Below are positions 9,689 through 18,276 of a stretch of 64,000 nucleotides of DNA, piece by piece. The translations under genes and the position numbers were made by a program. The stretch is taken from positions 86,610-150,609 of the forward strand of contig NZ_VBSB01000006.1 in NCBI RefSeq assembly GCF_013337765.1. Reading direction: 5' to 3'. The DNA is from Mycolicibacterium sphagni. Lineage in GTDB: Bacteria > Actinomycetota > Actinomycetes > Mycobacteriales > Mycobacteriaceae. The stretch's first letter is position 1, and each line of letters opens with the position of its first letter. The notes below the pieces were generated by a model. The model saw nothing but the letters and a program-made list of their open reading frames with translations. It did no database searches and had not been told where the DNA came from.

Positions 9689-10258
9689 ATGAAACATCAA
9701 CACATGCACCGTCGGCCCGGTCGCCCCGGCGGCTGGCAGCAGGCCGACCAACCCGACGCCACCGATGCCGGCGAATGGTTCGCCGGACGGCTCCCTGACG
9801 ATTGGTTCGTCGGCGACCCCACGGTGATCGTCGACCGCGAGGAGATCACCGTCGTCGGGCGGCTGCCCGAGCCGGGCGACAAACCGGACAGCGACGCGCG
9901 CGCATCCGGGCGGGCATCACGGTTCCGCGAAGACACCCGTTCCGAGCGGATCCGGATCGCCGAGGAGGCCCAGGACAAGTACGGCCGCAAGGTGTCGTGG
10001 GGTGTAGAGATTGGTACGCCGGAGGCGCCTGAGCGAATCCTGTTCACCCACATTGCCGTTCCGGTGATGACCCGTCTCAGGCAACCTGAACGTCAGGTGC
10101 TCGACACCCTGGTCGACGCGGGCGTGGCCCGGTCGCGATCGGACGCACTCGCGTGGAGTGTGCGACTGGTCGGTGAGCATGCCGAGGAGTGGCTGGCCAA
10201 GCTGCGGTCGGCGATGGCCGAGGTGGACGACCTGCGTGCCGAGGGGCCGGGGCTGTAG
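9689..10258 (+). CDS. Conserved hypothetical protein (Rv1265 type)
   Basis: 189 aa, hydrophilic, no signal peptide or membrane segment. The N-terminal half has a strand-rich block (DWFVGDPTVIVDREEITVVG), a basic linker (ASGRASRFREDTRSERIRIAEEA) and a helical C-terminal part (RQVLDTLVDAGVARSRSDALAWSVRLVG), which looks like a ribbon-helix-helix or small DNA-binding helical unit. It follows the Rv1264-like cyclase as in M. tuberculosis, where Rv1265 is known as a cAMP-induced gene. A cyclase and its cAMP-responsive target side by side is a reasonable reading. The biochemical role is unknown. A second ATG at codon 6 is an alternative start. Confidence 0.85.
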   Translation: MKHQHMHRRPGRPGGWQQADQPDATDAGEWFAGRLPDDWFVGDPTVIVDREEITVVGRLPEPGDKPDSDARASGRASRFREDTRSERIRIAEEAQDKYGRKVSWGVEIGTPEAPERILFTHIAVPVMTRLRQPERQVLDTLVDAGVARSRSDALAWSVRLVGEHAEEWLAKLRSAMAEVDDLRAEGPGL

Positions 10259-10302
10259 GTGGTCCCTTTTCCCGTCTGCTCGCCAGGCGAGTGGGGGAAG
10301 TG

Positions 10303-11469
10303 TTAGCCCCGAGCCGGCCGGCCGGACTTGGCGCCTTGCTTGGCGGCAGGCTTGGCACTGGAGACCGGGTCAGACTTGGTGTGAGTCACTGACTTTCGCG
10401 ATGTCGCCTTCGACGACGTCGGCACCGACTTCACCGAGTCCTGCGCTGCCGCGGTCTGCGGCTTCCGGAGAGCGCTGGCCGGTAAGGCGGGGGGCGTCAG
10501 CGGGACCTTGATGTTGATCGGAATGACGCCGCCCAACTTCGCCGTTCCGATCGTCACCGTGCCGCCGATATTGCCCGTCACCGCAAAAGAGTCGGCCTTA
10601 AGTTCAACCGTCAGCGAATCAGGGAAGTCGATGCTGAGGACGTCCTTGCTGTTGATGGCTAGTAGAGCGCCGCCGAGCATCGCTGACATCGACACCCCGG
10701 CAATCACACCGCCGCACGAGGCGGCGGCCGAACCCAGGCACAGCTTAGTCTCGACCTTGAACTGCCCGCTGGGCAGTGTCGTGCCAATTTTAGTCGTCCC
10801 CAACTGAATTGACCCGCCACCACCGCCAAAATAGGGCGCGAGACTGAAGGTAGCCTTCAGGCCGCCGGTGGGCAGCACCGAGAGTTGGGTCTTGTATTCG
10901 CCGAGGGTGACGCTGCCCCCGAACATCGTCACGGGTGACGTGACGCCGCCCTGTAAGCCGACCTGCAGAAGCGTGCCGCTCATGCCGAAGCCGAATCCCT
11001 CCGTGCCGCCCCGGTATTCGACGAGGTGAAACTTCGACGAGAGTTCGGGATTGAAGTCGATCGTCGGACCGACCGCGCCGAGCGGCGAGAACGTCATCGC
11101 GCTCTTCCAGTCGGGTTCGAATCCGAGATCGACCATCAGAGCGGTGTCCGCGAGAGTGACGGGGAGGGTGAGGCTGGTCTTGACCTCGCTGGTGGGGCCG
11201 ATGGGGGCATCCCACCAGGTGTCGGCGTCACCGTCGAGGCTCACCAGTCCGTTCGGCGAAACACCGGTACCGACGGTGAGCTTTCGCGCGACCCTCAGCG
11301 GACCAAGTATCCAGTCGAAATCGATGATCGGGATCGTGACCGCGGCCAACTCGACATTCGCCTGCGTCGGAGCGCTCGGCTCCCGCACCATGTCAGAGTT
11401 TGCGGTAACCACGCCTGCCGCTAGCACACTTGTTGCTATCCCCGCCAAGCAGGACTGTATAAGTGGCAT
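10303..11469 (-). CDS. Exported protein with basic low-complexity tail, unknown function
   Basis: 388 aa. An N-terminal signal peptide (SCLAGIATSVLAAGVVTA) ends near residue 23. The mature part (about 25-320) is rich in Gly, Thr and alternating hydrophobic residues (for example LQVGLQGGVTSPVTMFGG and FSLAPYFGGGGGSIQLG), suggesting beta structure, with one cysteine pair (KLCLGSAAASCGG). The last 60 residues are Lys/Ser/Ala-rich and disordered, ending SGRPARG. A surface or cell-wall-associated beta protein is possible, and a porin-like barrel cannot be excluded, but no family is recognised. It stands alone, facing away from the ABC exporter operon, with its own 5' region. The tail resembles those of the exported proteins at 42739 and 44026. 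Confidence 0.72.
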   Translation of the reverse strand: MPLIQSCLAGIATSVLAAGVVTANSDMVREPSAPTQANVELAAVTIPIIDFDWILGPLRVARKLTVGTGVSPNGLVSLDGDADTWWDAPIGPTSEVKTSLTLPVTLADTALMVDLGFEPDWKSAMTFSPLGAVGPTIDFNPELSSKFHLVEYRGGTEGFGFGMSGTLLQVGLQGGVTSPVTMFGGSVTLGEYKTQLSVLPTGGLKATFSLAPYFGGGGGSIQLGTTKIGTTLPSGQFKVETKLCLGSAAASCGGVIAGVSMSAMLGGALLAINSKDVLSIDFPDSLTVELKADSFAVTGNIGGTVTIGTAKLGGVIPINIKVPLTPPALPASALRKPQTAAAQDSVKSVPTSSKATSRKSVTHTKSDPVSSAKPAAKQGAKSGRPARG

Positions 11470-11518
11470 TTTTCAGGCGCCTTTCGCGTCATATGCACAG
11501 GTTGCTATCCCCGCAACC
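11432..11518. repeat. 14-bp direct repeat GTTGCTATCCCCGC, second copy within a hairpin
   Basis: GTTGCTATCCCCGC occurs at 11432-11445, inside the signal-peptide codons of the exported protein, and again at 11501-11514 in its 5' leader. The second copy is part of a perfect inverted repeat: GGTTGC (11500-11505), loop TATCCCC, GCAACC (11513-11518). Both lie within 70 bp around the start codon at 11469, so a translational or transcriptional control element is possible. Confidence 0.5.
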
Positions 11519-11585
11519 ATTCCGGGTGGAGCGTATAGCAAGTTTGCTGAAACTGCTGACTCATGCAAATACTGCGCGTCGGGCG

Positions 11586-13493
11586 CTAGGCCTGCGTCAT
11601 CGCGTAGTAGGCCCCTCGGCGCGCGAGCAGCTCGGCGTGGCTGCCCGACTCGACAATCCGGCCGGCCTGGATCACCAGGATGCTGTCCGCGTCGCGGACG
11701 GTCGACAGCCGGTGGGCGATGATGAAACTGGTTCGCTCCCGCCGCAATTCGGTCATCGCCTGCTGGATCAGCAGTTCGGTGCGAGTGTCCACCGAACTGG
11801 TGGCCTCGTCGAGGATCAGCAGCTGTGGACGAGCCAGGAACGCCCGGGCGATGGTGATCAGCTGCTTCTCGCCGGCGCTGATATTGCCACCGTCGTCGCT
11901 GACCCGGGTCTGGTAACCGTCCGGCAGCGTGTGCACGAACCGGTCCACGTACGCCGCCCGCGCCGCCTCGATCACCTCGTCCTCACTGGCGCCGGGCTTG
12001 CCGTAGGCGATGTTCTCGGCGATGGTGCCGCCGAACAACCAGGTGTCCTGCAGCACCATCCCGATCCGGGAGCGCAGCGATTCCCGGCTCACGCCTGTGA
12101 TGTCGACGCCGTCGAGCAAGATTCTGCCTGCGTCGACGTCGTAGAACCGCATCAGCAGGTTGACCAGGGTGGTCTTGCCCGCACCCGTTGGACCGACAAT
12201 GGCGACGGTGCTGCCCGGTTCGGCCACCAGCGACAGATCCTCGATCACCGGAGTCCCTGGCACGTAACTGAATGACACATTCTGGAACTCGACCCGACCG
12301 CGCGCTGAGCTCGGCAGCGCCAGAGGTGCATCCGGTGATTCCTCGGGCTCGTCAAGGAAGTCGAAGACGCGCTCGGCGCTGGCCACACCCGACTGCAGGG
12401 TGTTGTACATGCCGGCGACCTGGGTCAACGGCTGGTTGAACTGGCGGACATATTGGATGAAGGCCTGGATGCTGCCCAGCGTGATCTGGCCGGTCGCAAC
12501 CTGGTAGCCGCCGACGACGGCCACCGCCACATAGCTGAGGTTCCCGATGAACGTTGTCGCCGGCGACACCAGGCCGGAGAAGAACTGCGCGCCGAAACTC
12601 GCGTGGTAAACGTCGTCATTGAAGTCGCGGAACTTCTCCTGCGCGACGGCGCGGTGGCCGAATGTCTTGACGACGGTGAACCCGCTGTAGGTCTCCTCGA
12701 TGTGCGCGTTGAGCCGGCCGGTATTGGTCCACTGGGCGATGAACATCCGCTGTGAGCGGCGCGCGATCACCCGGGTCACCCAGAGCGACAACGGAACTGT
12801 CACGACGGTGATCAACGCCAGCAGCGGCGAGATACTCAGCATCATCGCCAGCACTGCGACCACCGTCAGCACCGAGGTCAGCAGCTGACTGATCGTCAAC
12901 GACACCGACGACTGGATGTTGTCGACATCGTTGGTGACCCGGCTCAACAACTCGCCACGCTGCCGGGAGTCGAAGTAGGACAGCGGCAGCCGGTGGACCT
13001 TGTCCTCGACATCGGCGCGCAGTGCCGTGATCGTCCGCTGCACGATCACGTTGAGCAGCCGAGCCTGCGCCCAGATCAGCAGCGCGGCAACGATATACAG
13101 ACCCAATGCCAGCAACAGAGTGTGGCCCACAGCGGTGAAGTCAACCCCGCGGCCAGGTACCACGTTCGCTCCGGACAGCAAGTCCGCGAAGGTGTTGTCG
13201 CCGCGGGCCCGGGCCGCCGCGACAGCCTGGTCCTTGGTGATCCCGGCGGGGAGCTGCCGGCCGATGACACCGTTGAACAACAGGTCGGTGGCGTGCCCGA
13301 GGATGCGGGGGCCGACGACACCGATCGCGATGCCGCCGATCGACAAAGCGATTACCGCCGCGGTCGGCCACCGCTGCGGGGTCAGGCGCCGAATCAGCCG
13401 CAGCGCCGATCCCTTGAAATCGCGTGAGCGGGCCTGCCGGGGGTCCTGGGTCATCGCGCGCATGCCGCCGCCGCGGAATGTCGGCCCGGTCAT
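11586..13493 (-). CDS. ABC exporter half-transporter, catalytically consensus subunit (Rv1272c type)
   Basis: 635 aa: a six-helix exporter membrane domain (about 40-350) fused to a nucleotide-binding domain. Walker A is GPTGAGKT, Walker [13 protein letters not shown] with the catalytic Glu present, and the signature is ISAGEKQL, a departure from LSGGQ. The start [10 protein letters not shown] at 13493 overlaps the stop of the next half-transporter by 4 bp, so the two are translationally coupled and should form a heterodimer in the inner membrane. Length and order equal Rv1272c (631 aa). Likely exports a lipid or hydrophobic compound; the substrate is not visible in the sequence. A longer frame to 15026 is antisense-free but is only the out-of-frame shadow of the partner gene. 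Confidence 0.92.
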   Translation of the reverse strand: MTGPTFRGGGMRAMTQDPRQARSRDFKGSALRLIRRLTPQRWPTAAVIALSIGGIAIGVVGPRILGHATDLLFNGVIGRQLPAGITKDQAVAAARARGDNTFADLLSGANVVPGRGVDFTAVGHTLLLALGLYIVAALLIWAQARLLNVIVQRTITALRADVEDKVHRLPLSYFDSRQRGELLSRVTNDVDNIQSSVSLTISQLLTSVLTVVAVLAMMLSISPLLALITVVTVPLSLWVTRVIARRSQRMFIAQWTNTGRLNAHIEETYSGFTVVKTFGHRAVAQEKFRDFNDDVYHASFGAQFFSGLVSPATTFIGNLSYVAVAVVGGYQVATGQITLGSIQAFIQYVRQFNQPLTQVAGMYNTLQSGVASAERVFDFLDEPEESPDAPLALPSSARGRVEFQNVSFSYVPGTPVIEDLSLVAEPGSTVAIVGPTGAGKTTLVNLLMRFYDVDAGRILLDGVDITGVSRESLRSRIGMVLQDTWLFGGTIAENIAYGKPGASEDEVIEAARAAYVDRFVHTLPDGYQTRVSDDGGNISAGEKQLITIARAFLARPQLLILDEATSSVDTRTELLIQQAMTELRRERTSFIIAHRLSTVRDADSILVIQAGRIVESGSHAELLARRGAYYAMTQA

Positions 13494-15235
13494 TGCCCGC
13501 CCCCGACGCCGGCGCCCACCGACTGGGAGTCGGCGAATTCCGCGTACGTCGCGCAATCGGCCAGCAGCGTGTCGTGGGTGCCTGCACCCACGACCCGGCC
13601 ACCGTCGATGACGACGATGTTGTCGGCGTGGGCGACGGTCGAGATGCGCTGGGAGACAATGATCACCGTGGCATCTGCGGACACCTCGCGAAGTGCGGCA
13701 CGCACCCGGGCGTCGGTGTGGACGTCCAGGGCCGAGAACGCATCGTCGAACAGGTAGATCGCGGGCTGCCGGATCACCGCGCGGGCAATCGCCAGCCGCT
13801 GCCGCTGACCGCCGGAGAAATTGATGCCGCCCTGGGCAACCCGCATGTTCAAACCGTCGGGATGGGCGCGCACGAAGTCCTCGGCGGCCGCCACCCGCAG
13901 CGCCGACCACATGTCGTCCTCGGTCGCGTCCGCTTTGCCGAATCTCAGGTTGTCCGCGACTGTGCCGGAGAACAGGTAGCCCCGCTGCGGCACCAAACCG
14001 AGTGTGGACCAGAGGGTTTCGGTGTCGTAGTCGCGCACGTCGATACCGTCGACCCGGACCGCTCCGTCGGTGACTTCGTAGAGCCGGCAGATCAGTGCCA
14101 CCAGCGTCGACTTGCCGGAGCCGGTGCTGCCGACGATCGCCGTCGTCGTGCCCGGCCGTGCGGCGAGCGAAACATCTTCCAGGACAGGGCGCTCCGCGCC
14201 GGGGTAGCGGAAGGTCGCGTTCTCGAGGGTGACCGCGCCCCGGATACCGCCGTCGGGGCGTTGCGGCGACGGCGGGCTGCTGATCGCGGTTTGCGTGCCC
14301 AGCACCTCGGTGATCCGCTCGGCACACACCGAGGCCCGCGGCAGCATCACCAGGATCAAGGTGGCCATCAGCACGGCCATCAGGATCTGCATGAAGTAGG
14401 ACAGGAAGGCGATCAGCGAGCCGACCTGCATGTGCCCGGTGTCGATGCGCAGGCCGCCGAACCAGATCAGGGCGACGCTGGAGATGTTGATCGTCAAGGT
14501 GGTGACCGGCAGCATCAGCGCCTGCCAGCGCCCCGCGGCCAATGCGGTGTTGGACACCGCCGTATTGGCGACGGCGAACCGATCCTGCTCGAAGGATTCT
14601 CTGGCGAACGCCCGGATCACCCGGATGCCGGAGAGCTGTTCGCGCATCACCCGATTGATGCCGTCGATGAGCCGTTGCATGCTGCGGAAGATCGGCAGCA
14701 TGCGCGAGACGATCCAATAGTTGGACAACGCCAGCACCGGAACACTGACCAGCAAAAGCCAGGACAGCCCGGCGTCCTGGTGGATCGCCATGATGATGCC
14801 GCCGACGCACATGATCGGCGCGGTCACCAGGATGGTGGTCGTCATCTGGATCAGCACCTGGATCTGCTGGACGTCGTTGGTGGTCCGGGTCAGCAGCGAC
14901 GGCGCGCCGAACCGGGCGGTCTCCTGCTCGGAGAACGTGGTCACGTGGTGGAACATCGCCGAACGCAGGTCGCGACCGAAACCCATTCCGGTGCGCGAGC
15001 CGAAGTAGACCGCGCCGACCGCGCACACCACCTGAAGCCCGGTCACCGCCAGCATCACCAGGCCCAGCTCGGCGATCAGCCCGGTGTCACCCTTGGCCAC
15101 GCCGTCATCGATGATCGCGGCGTTGACCGTGGGCAGATAGAGAGAAGCCAGCGTGCTGATGGTCTGCAGTGTCATGACCGCTGCGACCAGCCACCGGTAC
15201 GGCCGGACATACTGTCTCAGCAGGGCCAGGAGCAT
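13490..15235 (-). CDS. ABC exporter half-transporter, degenerate-site subunit (Rv1273c type)
   Basis: 581 aa (Rv1273c has 582). Six-helix membrane domain, then Walker [10 protein letters not shown], consensus signature FSGGQRQR and Walker [13 protein letters not shown], where Asp replaces the catalytic Glu. This is the mark of the degenerate site in heterodimeric exporters, and it complements the altered signature of its partner. The start at [15 protein letters not shown] (15235) was preferred over an upstream one at 15319, because the extra residues are hydrophilic and non-conserved and the chosen start gives the family length. First gene of the two-gene operon, divergent from lprB across 165 bp. 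Confidence 0.92.
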   Translation of the reverse strand: MLLALLRQYVRPYRWLVAAVMTLQTISTLASLYLPTVNAAIIDDGVAKGDTGLIAELGLVMLAVTGLQVVCAVGAVYFGSRTGMGFGRDLRSAMFHHVTTFSEQETARFGAPSLLTRTTNDVQQIQVLIQMTTTILVTAPIMCVGGIIMAIHQDAGLSWLLLVSVPVLALSNYWIVSRMLPIFRSMQRLIDGINRVMREQLSGIRVIRAFARESFEQDRFAVANTAVSNTALAAGRWQALMLPVTTLTINISSVALIWFGGLRIDTGHMQVGSLIAFLSYFMQILMAVLMATLILVMLPRASVCAERITEVLGTQTAISSPPSPQRPDGGIRGAVTLENATFRYPGAERPVLEDVSLAARPGTTTAIVGSTGSGKSTLVALICRLYEVTDGAVRVDGIDVRDYDTETLWSTLGLVPQRGYLFSGTVADNLRFGKADATEDDMWSALRVAAAEDFVRAHPDGLNMRVAQGGINFSGGQRQRLAIARAVIRQPAIYLFDDAFSALDVHTDARVRAALREVSADATVIIVSQRISTVAHADNIVVIDGGRVVGAGTHDTLLADCATYAEFADSQSVGAGVGGGQ

Positions 15236-15400
15236 TTCGCTACTGTCGCACACGCCTGCACCGCGGTGGCCTCGGTCGTGCAGGGCCCTGACCAACTCCG
15301 CTGTCTGAAATCTCAGCAAAGCGCCAGGTCACGCGGCATGTCGGTGGTTGCGGTAAGGGGCGGCCGCTACAGTGCATGCTGTGACACGCAGCAGGTGCGC

Positions 15401-15958
15401 ATGACAGCGACGCGCAAACTCGCGGTGGCGGCGGGGGCAGTAGCCATCGCCGCCGTTATCGGCGCATGCTCGGACTCGGGCAGCGGCCCGAGCCAAACCC
15501 AAGCTTCGCAGGCTCCTGGGCCGCAACCGGGCAACGCCAAACACGGCCCGATGTTTCCCGAGTGCGGTGGCATCAGCGACCAGACGATGGCCGAGCAGAC
15601 CCGGGTCACCGGCCTGGTGACCACGGCGAAGAACTCCATCGGCTGCCAGTGGCTGGCCGGCGGCGGCATTCTCGGACCGCACTTCTCTTTCACCTGGTAC
15701 CGGGGCAGCCCAATCGGGCGCGAACGCAAGACCGAGGAACTGTCGCGCACCAGCGTCGAGGACATCAACATCGAAGGCCACAGCGGATTCATCGCGGTCG
15801 GCACCGATCCGACTCTGGGAGACAACCTGTGCGAGGTCGGAATCCAGTTCAACGACGACTTCATCGAATGGTCGGTCAGCTTCGCCGAGAAGCCGTTCCC
15901 CCCGGCCTGCGATGTGGCCAAGGAATTGACCCGGCAATCGATCGTGAACTCCAAATGA
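15401..15958 (+). CDS. lprB: Lipoprotein LprB (DUF3558 family)
   Basis: 185 aa, the same length as Rv1274 LprB. A lipoprotein signal peptide (RKLAVAAGAVAIAAVIGAC) ends at C23, which would be diacylated. The mature domain has the DUF3558 pattern of paired cysteines (FPECGGI, IGCQWL, DNLCEVG, PACDVA). Anchored on the outer face of the inner membrane. Exact role unknown. Its stop overlaps the lprC start (ATGA), so the two are coupled. A GTG two codons upstream (15395) is an alternative start. Confidence 0.93.
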   Translation: MTATRKLAVAAGAVAIAAVIGACSDSGSGPSQTQASQAPGPQPGNAKHGPMFPECGGISDQTMAEQTRVTGLVTTAKNSIGCQWLAGGGILGPHFSFTWYRGSPIGRERKTEELSRTSVEDINIEGHSGFIAVGTDPTLGDNLCEVGIQFNDDFIEWSVSFAEKPFPPACDVAKELTRQSIVNSK

Positions 15959-16503
15959 GCCCGCGCCGGATCGTCGCCGTTGCGGTAGCCGTGCTCTCTG
16001 CGTTGGTGCTGGTCAGTGGCTGCGCCAAGACGGTCGCCGGAACCGCGGCGAAGTCGGGTTCGGGCACCACACCGCGCAATGACAACTCCGCGCAGCAGTA
16101 CCCGAACCTGCTCAAGGAGTGCGACGTCCTCACGACCGACATCCTGGCCAAGACCGTGGGTGCGGATCCACTCGACATTCAGAGCACGTTCGTCGGCGCG
16201 GTCTGCCGCTGGCAGGCCGCCAACCCGGCCGGCCTGGTGGACATCACCCGGTTCTGGTACGAGCAGGGCAGCCTCGACAACGAGCGTTCCGTCGGCCAGT
16301 TCCTCAAGTACCAGCTCGAGAACCGGTCGATCGCCGGTGTGCCGTCGATCGTGATGCGGACCAACGATCCCAACGGCGGCTGCGGAGTCGCGAGCGACGC
16401 CGGTGGTGTCGTCGGGTGGTGGGTCAACCCGCAGGCCCCGGGTATCGATGCGTGTGGTCAGGCCATCAAGTTGATGGAGCTAACGCTGGCGACCAACTCC
16501 TGA
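15955..16503 (+). CDS. lprC: Lipoprotein LprC (DUF3558 family)
   Basis: 182 aa. Signal peptide with lipobox LVSGC (C23), then an Asn/Ser/Thr-rich linker and a DUF3558 domain with the same cysteine pattern as LprB (KECDVL, GAVCRWQ, GGCGVA, DACGQA). LprB and LprC are tandem paralogues made from one mRNA with 4-bp overlap, so they probably act together at the cell envelope. Position equals Rv1275. No enzyme motif is seen. Confidence 0.93.
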   Translation: MSPRRIVAVAVAVLSALVLVSGCAKTVAGTAAKSGSGTTPRNDNSAQQYPNLLKECDVLTTDILAKTVGADPLDIQSTFVGAVCRWQAANPAGLVDITRFWYEQGSLDNERSVGQFLKYQLENRSIAGVPSIVMRTNDPNGGCGVASDAGGVVGWWVNPQAPGIDACGQAIKLMELTLATNS

Positions 16504-17010
16504 CTACCGCGGCACGTGGAATGCGGTCAGCTCGGCGCTGCTGAGCTGTAGGCCGGACCAGCCGCCCGGCACTCGCAACACCGCGATGGCCGACGTCGGG
16601 TACTTGATCGCGATGCGTTCGGCGGCGTCAGTGTCCGAATGGTCCGGCTCGGCCAGGCCGAGGGCCACGTGGCTCATCGTCGGTTCGTGGCCGACCACCA
16701 GCAGGGTGGCGATGTCGTCGCCGACCTGGTTGATCTCGTCGATCGTCGTCCCCGCGGTGGCACCGTAGAGCCGCTCGGAGTAGGTCACCGGCGCGGTGAC
16801 CTCGGTGCGGTCCAGGGTTTGGCGGGTCCTGGTCGCCGAGGAGCACAGCACCAGGTCGATCGGTGGCACGTTGGCCCGCAGCCAGTCGCCTGCCACGCCG
16901 GCCTCGCGGATGCCGCGGGGCGCCAGTGGCCGGTCGTGGTCGACCACCCCGTTGGGGTAATCCGACTTGGCGTGGCGCATCAGGATCAGCGTGCGGTGTG
17001 GCGCGGTCAC
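16504..17010 (-). CDS. SixA-like histidine phosphatase (Rv1276c type)
   Basis: 168 aa of the short histidine phosphatase branch. The catalytic RH is in LILMRHAKSD (R12, H13), the second His in VVGHEPTMSH, and the SSATRTRQT block is also typical. SixA members dephosphorylate phosphohistidine on signalling proteins; the target here is unknown. The start is set at the GTG at 17010 just before TAPHRTLILMRHAKS; a longer frame to 17298 would run into the divergent nuclease gene. Convergent with lprC, sharing the stop region (16503/16504). Confidence 0.88.
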   Translation of the reverse strand: MTAPHRTLILMRHAKSDYPNGVVDHDRPLAPRGIREAGVAGDWLRANVPPIDLVLCSSATRTRQTLDRTEVTAPVTYSERLYGATAGTTIDEINQVGDDIATLLVVGHEPTMSHVALGLAEPDHSDTDAAERIAIKYPTSAIAVLRVPGGWSGLQLSSAELTAFHVPR

Positions 17011-17124
17011 GGACGTAAGGCTAAACGCTTCGGGTACATGCCGGTCGAGGTCCGCGGACTTGTCGGCGCGCGGCCATACACTCGCCGCAACACTCACCGA
17101 TGAGACAGGAAAGGCGCCGAGGAA

Positions 17125-18276
17125 ATGCGCTTCGTGCACACCGCCGACTGGCAGCTCGGCATGACGCGACACTTCCTGGAAGGTGAAGCCCAGCCCCGTT
17201 ACTCGGCGGCCCGGCGCGACGCGGTCGTGGGCCTCGGTGCGCTCGCCGAGCAAACCTCGGCGGAGTTCGTCGTGGTGGCCGGCGACGTCTTCGAACACAA
17301 CCAGCTCGCCCCGAAGGTGATCAGCCAGTCACTGGAAGCCATGCGCGCCATCGGCGTTCCGGTGTACCTGCTGCCCGGCAACCACGACCCGCTGGACGCG
17401 TCGTCGGTGTACACCAGCGCCTTGTTCAAGGCCGAACGCCCGGACAACGTGATCGTGCTGGACCGCGACGGAGTGTGGGATGTGCGCCCCGGTGTGCAAC
17501 TCGTCGTCGCCCCCTGGCGCACCAAGGCCCCGACCGCCGATCTGGCGGCTGCGGTACTGGCCGAGCTGCCCGCCGACGGCACCACCCGCATCCTCGTTGC
17601 CCATGGCGGCGTCGACGTGCTCGACCCGGACCCCGGTAAACCGTCGCTGATCCGAATGCCCGCGCTGTCCGACGCCATCGACCGCGGGGTGGTGCACTAT
17701 GTCGCCCTGGGGGACAAGCACTCTCGCACGTGCGTCGGCGACAGCGGGCGGATCTGGTACTCGGGTTCGCCCGAGGTCACCAATTTCGACGACGTCGAGT
17801 CCGACCCAGGTCACGTCCTGGTGGTCGACGTGGACGAGGCAGACCCCGCCCACCCGGTGACCGTCGAGTCCCACCACATTGGGCGGTGGCGGTTCGTCAC
17901 GCTGCACCGCCAGGTCGACGACACCCGCGATATCGCCGATCTCGACCTCAATCTCGACCTGCTGACGGATAAGGAGCGCACGGTCGTGCGGCTTGGACTG
18001 ACCGGTTCGCTGACCGTCACCGATCGTGCCGCATTAGACGCCTGCCTGGACAAGTACGTCCGGCTGTTCGCCTGGCTGGGCACCTGGGATCGGCATACCA
18101 GCATCGCGGTGATGCCCGCCGACGGCGAGTTCGACGACCTTGGAATCGGGGGATTCGCCGCGGCCGCGGTCGACGAACTGGTCGCCACCGCCCGAGCCGG
18201 CGACAGTGACGCCGCCCAGGACGCCCAGAGTGCGCTGGGACTGTTGCTGCGGCTGGCCGGGGGGAGTGCGGCATGA
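17125..18276 (+). CDS. Mre11/SbcD-like metallophosphoesterase (Rv1277 type)
   Basis: 383 aa. The calcineurin-type core is clear: HTADWQLG (residues 5-12), AGDVFEHN (D54), PGNHD (85-89) and VAHGG (H160). Two metal-ligand positions differ from canonical Mre11/SbcD: Q10 replaces the first-motif His, and ALGDKHS (D197, H199) replaces GHxH. After residue 230 comes a capping domain. Its stop overlaps the start of the SMC-like gene by 4 bp, so the pair should form a nuclease-ATPase complex acting on DNA ends or structured DNA. Homologue of Rv1277. Nuclease activity is inferred from the family only. Confidence 0.87.
   Translation: MRFVHTADWQLGMTRHFLEGEAQPRYSAARRDAVVGLGALAEQTSAEFVVVAGDVFEHNQLAPKVISQSLEAMRAIGVPVYLLPGNHDPLDASSVYTSALFKAERPDNVIVLDRDGVWDVRPGVQLVVAPWRTKAPTADLAAAVLAELPADGTTRILVAHGGVDVLDPDPGKPSLIRMPALSDAIDRGVVHYVALGDKHSRTCVGDSGRIWYSGSPEVTNFDDVESDPGHVLVVDVDEADPAHPVTVESHHIGRWRFVTLHRQVDDTRDIADLDLNLDLLTDKERTVVRLGLTGSLTVTDRAALDACLDKYVRLFAWLGTWDRHTSIAVMPADGEFDDLGIGGFAAAAVDELVATARAGDSDAAQDAQSALGLLLRLAGGSAA

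Noticed and set aside
13424..15958. 844-codon open frame on the plus strand antisense to the ABC exporter
   Set aside because: It is a GC-rich antisense shadow full of His/Gln/Arg with no domain; its end merely coincides in frame with lprB, which has its own start and lipobox.
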